From assembly GCF_047495875.1 (NCBI RefSeq), contig NC_092497.1, forward strand, positions 75,501,463-75,565,462: a stretch of 64,000 nt of DNA, read 5' to 3'. This DNA comes from Pithys albifrons albifrons. Its lineage: Eukaryota > Chordata > Aves > Passeriformes > Thamnophilidae. A program made the position numbers and the translations under genes. The notes beneath the pieces were generated by a model. It was not told the origin of the DNA. It saw only the letters and a list, made by a program, of their open reading frames with translations, and made no database searches. Below, piece after piece: positions 62,118 through 64,000 of the stretch (position 1 is its first letter; each line of letters opens with the position of its first letter).

Positions 62118-62187
62118 GTGCCTGCCCATTATCTTATCTGCTACAAAACTTGGCTTGGAGTCTTTTTTACAGACTTTTACGGCAATA

Positions 62188-62504
62188 GAAGTGATGACAT
62201 CAATAAAAGGGGTACCAGGGTAATAAAAAAAGACTTTAAGGCTCTGACCCGATCACTTCATGGGACAGGAGCACAGGTGGTAATTGCCTCAGTTCCTGTG
62301 CTAGCCGGGATGAATAAGGAGATAAATGAGGAGAGGTTTAGGAAAGCCCAGCTTACCAATAGGTGGCTTAGGGGCTGGTGCCATCGTCAAAAGCTTGGGG
62401 TTTTTGATCATGGGGCAAACTCCGTGTTGCCCAGTCTCCTCAAACCAGATGGGCTTCATTTATCTAGGAAGGGCAAAAGAACTGTAGCCCATAAGTTGGC
62501 AGGG
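62188..62504 (+). pseudogene. CR1 ORF1, second part (rest of esterase domain)
   Basis: This continues ORF1 after LTR A. The first codons read 'SDDINKRGTRVIKKDFKAL', the helix that follows 'VQVGS' in the family. Next come 'GTGAQVVIASVPVLAG', 'NRWLRGWCHRQKLGVFDHG' and 'LLKPDGLHLSRKGKRTVAHKLAG'. The D-G-x-H-L block is the C-terminal Asp/His motif of SGNH esterases. The frame is open here and is then cut by LTR B at 62505. It lies one phase away from the first part, as a 553-base interruption predicts. Confidence 0.88.
62500..62504. repeat. Target-site duplication of LTR B, left copy (CAGGG)
   Basis: CAGGG directly before the LTR start, matched exactly at 63215-63219. Confidence 0.85.
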
Positions 62505-63214
62505 TGTTGTAGTTTGGGATTATTATGTAAATTCTCTCCCCTGCCACTTAACTGCCCCGGCCAGCGGTTAACAAAAGAAGCAGTTAACTGTTGATCGCTG
62601 GGGTGGGGGCAGGTTTGTCTCTTTTGGTTTCTTTTTTTGGATTTCTCCGGAGTCTTGGCTCGGCGGAACGGGGGAGTGGGGGCTCCAAGGAGGCAGGCTG
62701 CCCTGCTGGTTACTGCTGGGGTTTTTCCTGGCTGTCTTGCCGCTGCCCACCTCGGACTGCTTTTCGTGCCATGCTGATGCTGCTACCTGCCTTGGATTTG
62801 CTGCTGGTTGCTCGTACCTTTCTGCTTCTTGGACGGGGAACACAGGGGGAAGAGACTGAGTCCATCTGAAAGCTCACTGCTCGTCTGTTTCGCTGGAGAG
62901 GGACTGAAACTCACTCTGCAGCCAGCCGGGCTGTGACAAGGACACTTAAGTATAACCTTTTCTCCCGGAGAAAAAACCTGCTGGGTTTTGCTGTTGTTTT
63001 GTTTCTTTTGGTTTGTTTTTTTTTCCCCTCTCTTGTGGTGTTGGGGAAGTGGGTTGCACTAGTCTGTTTACATATATATATATATAGCAGTTATCCTTCT
63101 TGTATTAAAATTCCTTTTCTTAAATTTGATAAAGAGTGGTGTGATTATCGTGGAGGAGGCCCCTCCCCTGCTTGTGGGTAAAACATTTTGGTTTTTTTCC
63201 CTCAAACCCAGACA
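62505..63214 (+). mobile_element. LTR B, solo LTR nested in CR1 ORF1
   Basis: A 710-base insert starting TGTTGTAGTTTGGG and ending CCTCAAACCCAGACA. The ends form an imperfect inverted repeat, and CAGGG is duplicated exactly on both sides. An ATTAAA signal lies at 63104-63109, preceded by a TA repeat (63072-63086). No viral gene is present. Removing 715 bases rejoins ORF1 in frame. The 62591-62869 and 62933-63181 open frames on + and 62568-62843 on - lie inside it and are not genes. Its sequence differs from LTR A and from the LTR at 25.8 kb, so three LTR families are present. Orientation is taken from the poly(A) signal. Confidence 0.85.
63072..63086. repeat. (AT)n repeat inside LTR B
   Basis: ATATATATATATATA, shortly before the poly(A) signal of LTR B. 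Confidence 0.85.
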
Positions 63215-63219
63215 CAGGG
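63215..63219. repeat. Target-site duplication of LTR B, right copy (CAGGG)
   Basis: Exact match to 62500-62504, directly after the CA end of LTR B. Confidence 0.85.
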
Positions 63220-63243
63220 TTGGTTAGGAGGGCTTTAAACTAG
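63220..63243 (+). pseudogene. CR1 ORF1, last codons
   Basis: After LTR B the frame reads LVRRALN and a TAG stop at 63241-63243, which fits the usual LAG-LV-RRAL end of CR1 ORF1. Without the two inserts ORF1 would be about 363 codons long, counting the internal stop, a normal length for this family. Confidence 0.85.
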
Positions 63244-63323
63244 GTTTGAAGGGGGAAGGGACGGCAACTGGGCTCTCCAGAGATAGGCCTAAGGGCCTAG
63301 AGCCCGAGTTGAGAATTAAATCA

Positions 63324-64000
63324 ATGGCCCAGCTGAAGTGCATATACACCAATGCAGGCAGTATGGGAAATAAGCAAGAGGAGCTGGAAGCCATAGTGTA
63401 ACAGGAAAATTATGACATAGTTGCTGTCACAGAAACGTGGTGGGATGACTCACATGACTGGAGTGCTGCTCTGGGGGGCTGCAAGCTCTTCAGAAAGGAC
63501 AGGCAGGGAAGGAGAGGTGGAGGGGTGGCTTTATATGTTAGAGAGTCTCTTGACTCTGTTGAAGTTGAGGTCAGCAGTGACAAGGTTAAGTGCCTGTGGG
63601 CCAGAATCAGGGGAAAGGCCAACAAAGCTGCCACCATTGTGGGAGTCTGTTACAGACCGCCCAACCAGGATGATGAAGGAGATGAATTATTCTACAAGCA
63701 GCTGGCAGACGTCTCAAAATCTCCAGCCCTTGTTTTTGTGGGTGACTTTAACCTGCCAGGTGTCTGCTGGGAGCTTCATACTGCAGAGAAGAGGCAGTCA
63801 AGGAGGTTCCTGGAGTGTATAGAGGACAATTTCCTTCGCCAACTGGTAAAAGAGCCTACCGGGGTAAGGCCCCGCTAGACCTTCTATTTACAAGCAGAGC
63901 GGGCTGGTGGCTGATGTAGTGGTCGGAGGCCACCTGGGGCATAATGACCATGAAATAATAGAATTTTCAATCCTCAGGGATGTAAGAGACATCAGGCAGG
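63324..64000 (+). pseudogene. CR1 ORF2, endonuclease domain, partial at the window edge
   Basis: ORF2 starts about 80 bases after the ORF1 stop, at ATG 63324, reading 'MAQLKCIYTNAGSMGNKQEELEAIV'. A TAA stop replaces codon 26 (63399-63401). The endonuclease motifs follow: VAVTETWWDDSHDWS (about 63420), RRGGGVALYV (about 63510), GVCYRPPNQDD (about 63640), VGDFNLPGVCWE (about 63736) and, in shifted frames, LDLLFTSR and GHNDHE. The catalytic Glu, GDFN Asp/Asn and DHE His are all present, so this domain is better kept than the copy at 16.8 kb. Two single-base shifts, near 63858 and 63897, break the frame. The reverse transcriptase lies beyond the window. Confidence 0.9.

Larger units (their letters stand above)
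61642..62187 (+). mobile_element. LTR A, probable solo LTR nested in CR1 ORF1
   Basis: A 546-base insert that splits the ORF1 esterase domain. It starts TGCCGAAAG. Near its right end CTTTTACGGCA forms an inverted match to that start, but three extra bases (ATA) lie between this CA and the flank, so the exact right end is uncertain. A TATA box is at 62044-62050 and ATTAAA at 62112-62117. An alternating GCGCGCG run at 62070-62080 lies between the two. These features fit U3-R-U5 of a retroviral LTR in the + direction. No viral gene is present. The open frame at 61835-62113 on - is chance. Confidence 0.72.
60715..64000 (+). mobile_element. CR1 LINE with 5' UTR, ORF1 and start of ORF2, carrying two nested LTRs; runs off the window
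   Basis: A near-complete CR1 on the + strand. Its start is near 60715, where the GC content rises and the 5' UTR words 'GGAGTGCGGTG', 'GCACGGCAGTTTGCACAGC' and 'TTCGCACAGGCAGGG' appear. A long pyrimidine tract (60828-60857) and CCCCACAG follow. ORF1 begins at 60884. The order is 5' UTR, ORF1 first part, LTR A, ORF1 second part, LTR B, ORF1 end, an ~80-base spacer, then ORF2. CR1 copies that keep a 5' UTR are uncommon because most are truncated by incomplete reverse transcription. The element is dead: ORF1 has a stop and two insertions, and ORF2 has a stop and at least two frameshifts. The rest of ORF2 and the tail lie beyond 64000. Confidence 0.93.

Noticed and set aside
62591..62869. Open frames within LTR B, some with hydrophobic stretches
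   Set aside because: They lie wholly inside an LTR with clear ends and target duplication. LTRs of this kind carry no such genes.
63421..63822. A 133-codon + strand frame near the right end
   Set aside because: It reads the CR1 ORF2 endonuclease region in a wrong phase. The true frame is recognisable by its motifs.
1..64000. CRISPR arrays, bacterial operons, tRNA or rRNA genes
   Set aside because: No regularly spaced repeats, operon-like gene packing, or recognisable RNA gene sequence was found. The repeat content is that of a bird genome.

Overview
The window looks like bird nuclear DNA from an intergenic region or a very large intron. The background is AT-rich and shows no convincing host exon. 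Almost every stretch I can classify is a transposable element. The repeats are dominated by CR1 LINEs, most cut off at the 5' end and ending in the short ATTCTRTG-type repeats typical of avian CR1. There are also solo LTRs of endogenous retroviruses and no mammalian-type SINEs. This combination is typical of birds. I cannot place the species more closely, although a neognath is likely.

Layout. Bases 1-440 are a GC-rich patch of unknown origin. A CR1 on the + strand (1556-3339) keeps decayed reverse transcriptase, C-terminal and 3' UTR sequence. Unclassified AT-rich DNA follows, holding small and old CR1 relics near 3.7, 6.9 and 8.6 kb. At 16.75-18.65 kb a + strand CR1 keeps the endonuclease domain but has lost much of its reverse transcriptase. 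CR1 tails lie at 21.0 kb (- strand) and 24.0-24.6 kb (+ strand). At 25832-26531 there is a textbook 700-bp solo LTR with a 5-bp target duplication, inverted ends, a TATA box and a poly(A) signal. Further CR1 copies lie at 30.3-31.4 (+), 33.5-33.7 (-, ancient), 37.4-37.9 (-), 42.8-44.7 (-, long), 52.6-53.1 (-) and 57.5-58.0 kb (-).

The right end is the most informative part. From about 60715 to beyond the window lies a CR1 with its own 5' UTR, an ORF1 (Cys-pair region plus GDSL-type esterase domain) and the start of ORF2 (endonuclease domain). Two unrelated LTRs are nested inside ORF1, at 61642-62187 and 62505-63214. Removing each insert with one copy of its target duplication (553 and 715 bases) brings ORF1 back into frame up to a natural stop at 63241-63243. 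ORF2 then starts about 80 bases further on. Both ORFs also carry stops or frameshifts, so the element is dead.

No gene system of the host, no RNA gene and no CRISPR array could be supported. Between the repeats I see only AT-rich DNA, a few simple repeats, one strong G-quadruplex motif and two unrecognised open frames of uncertain meaning. The genes present do not work together; they are fragments of independently inserted retroelements of different ages.
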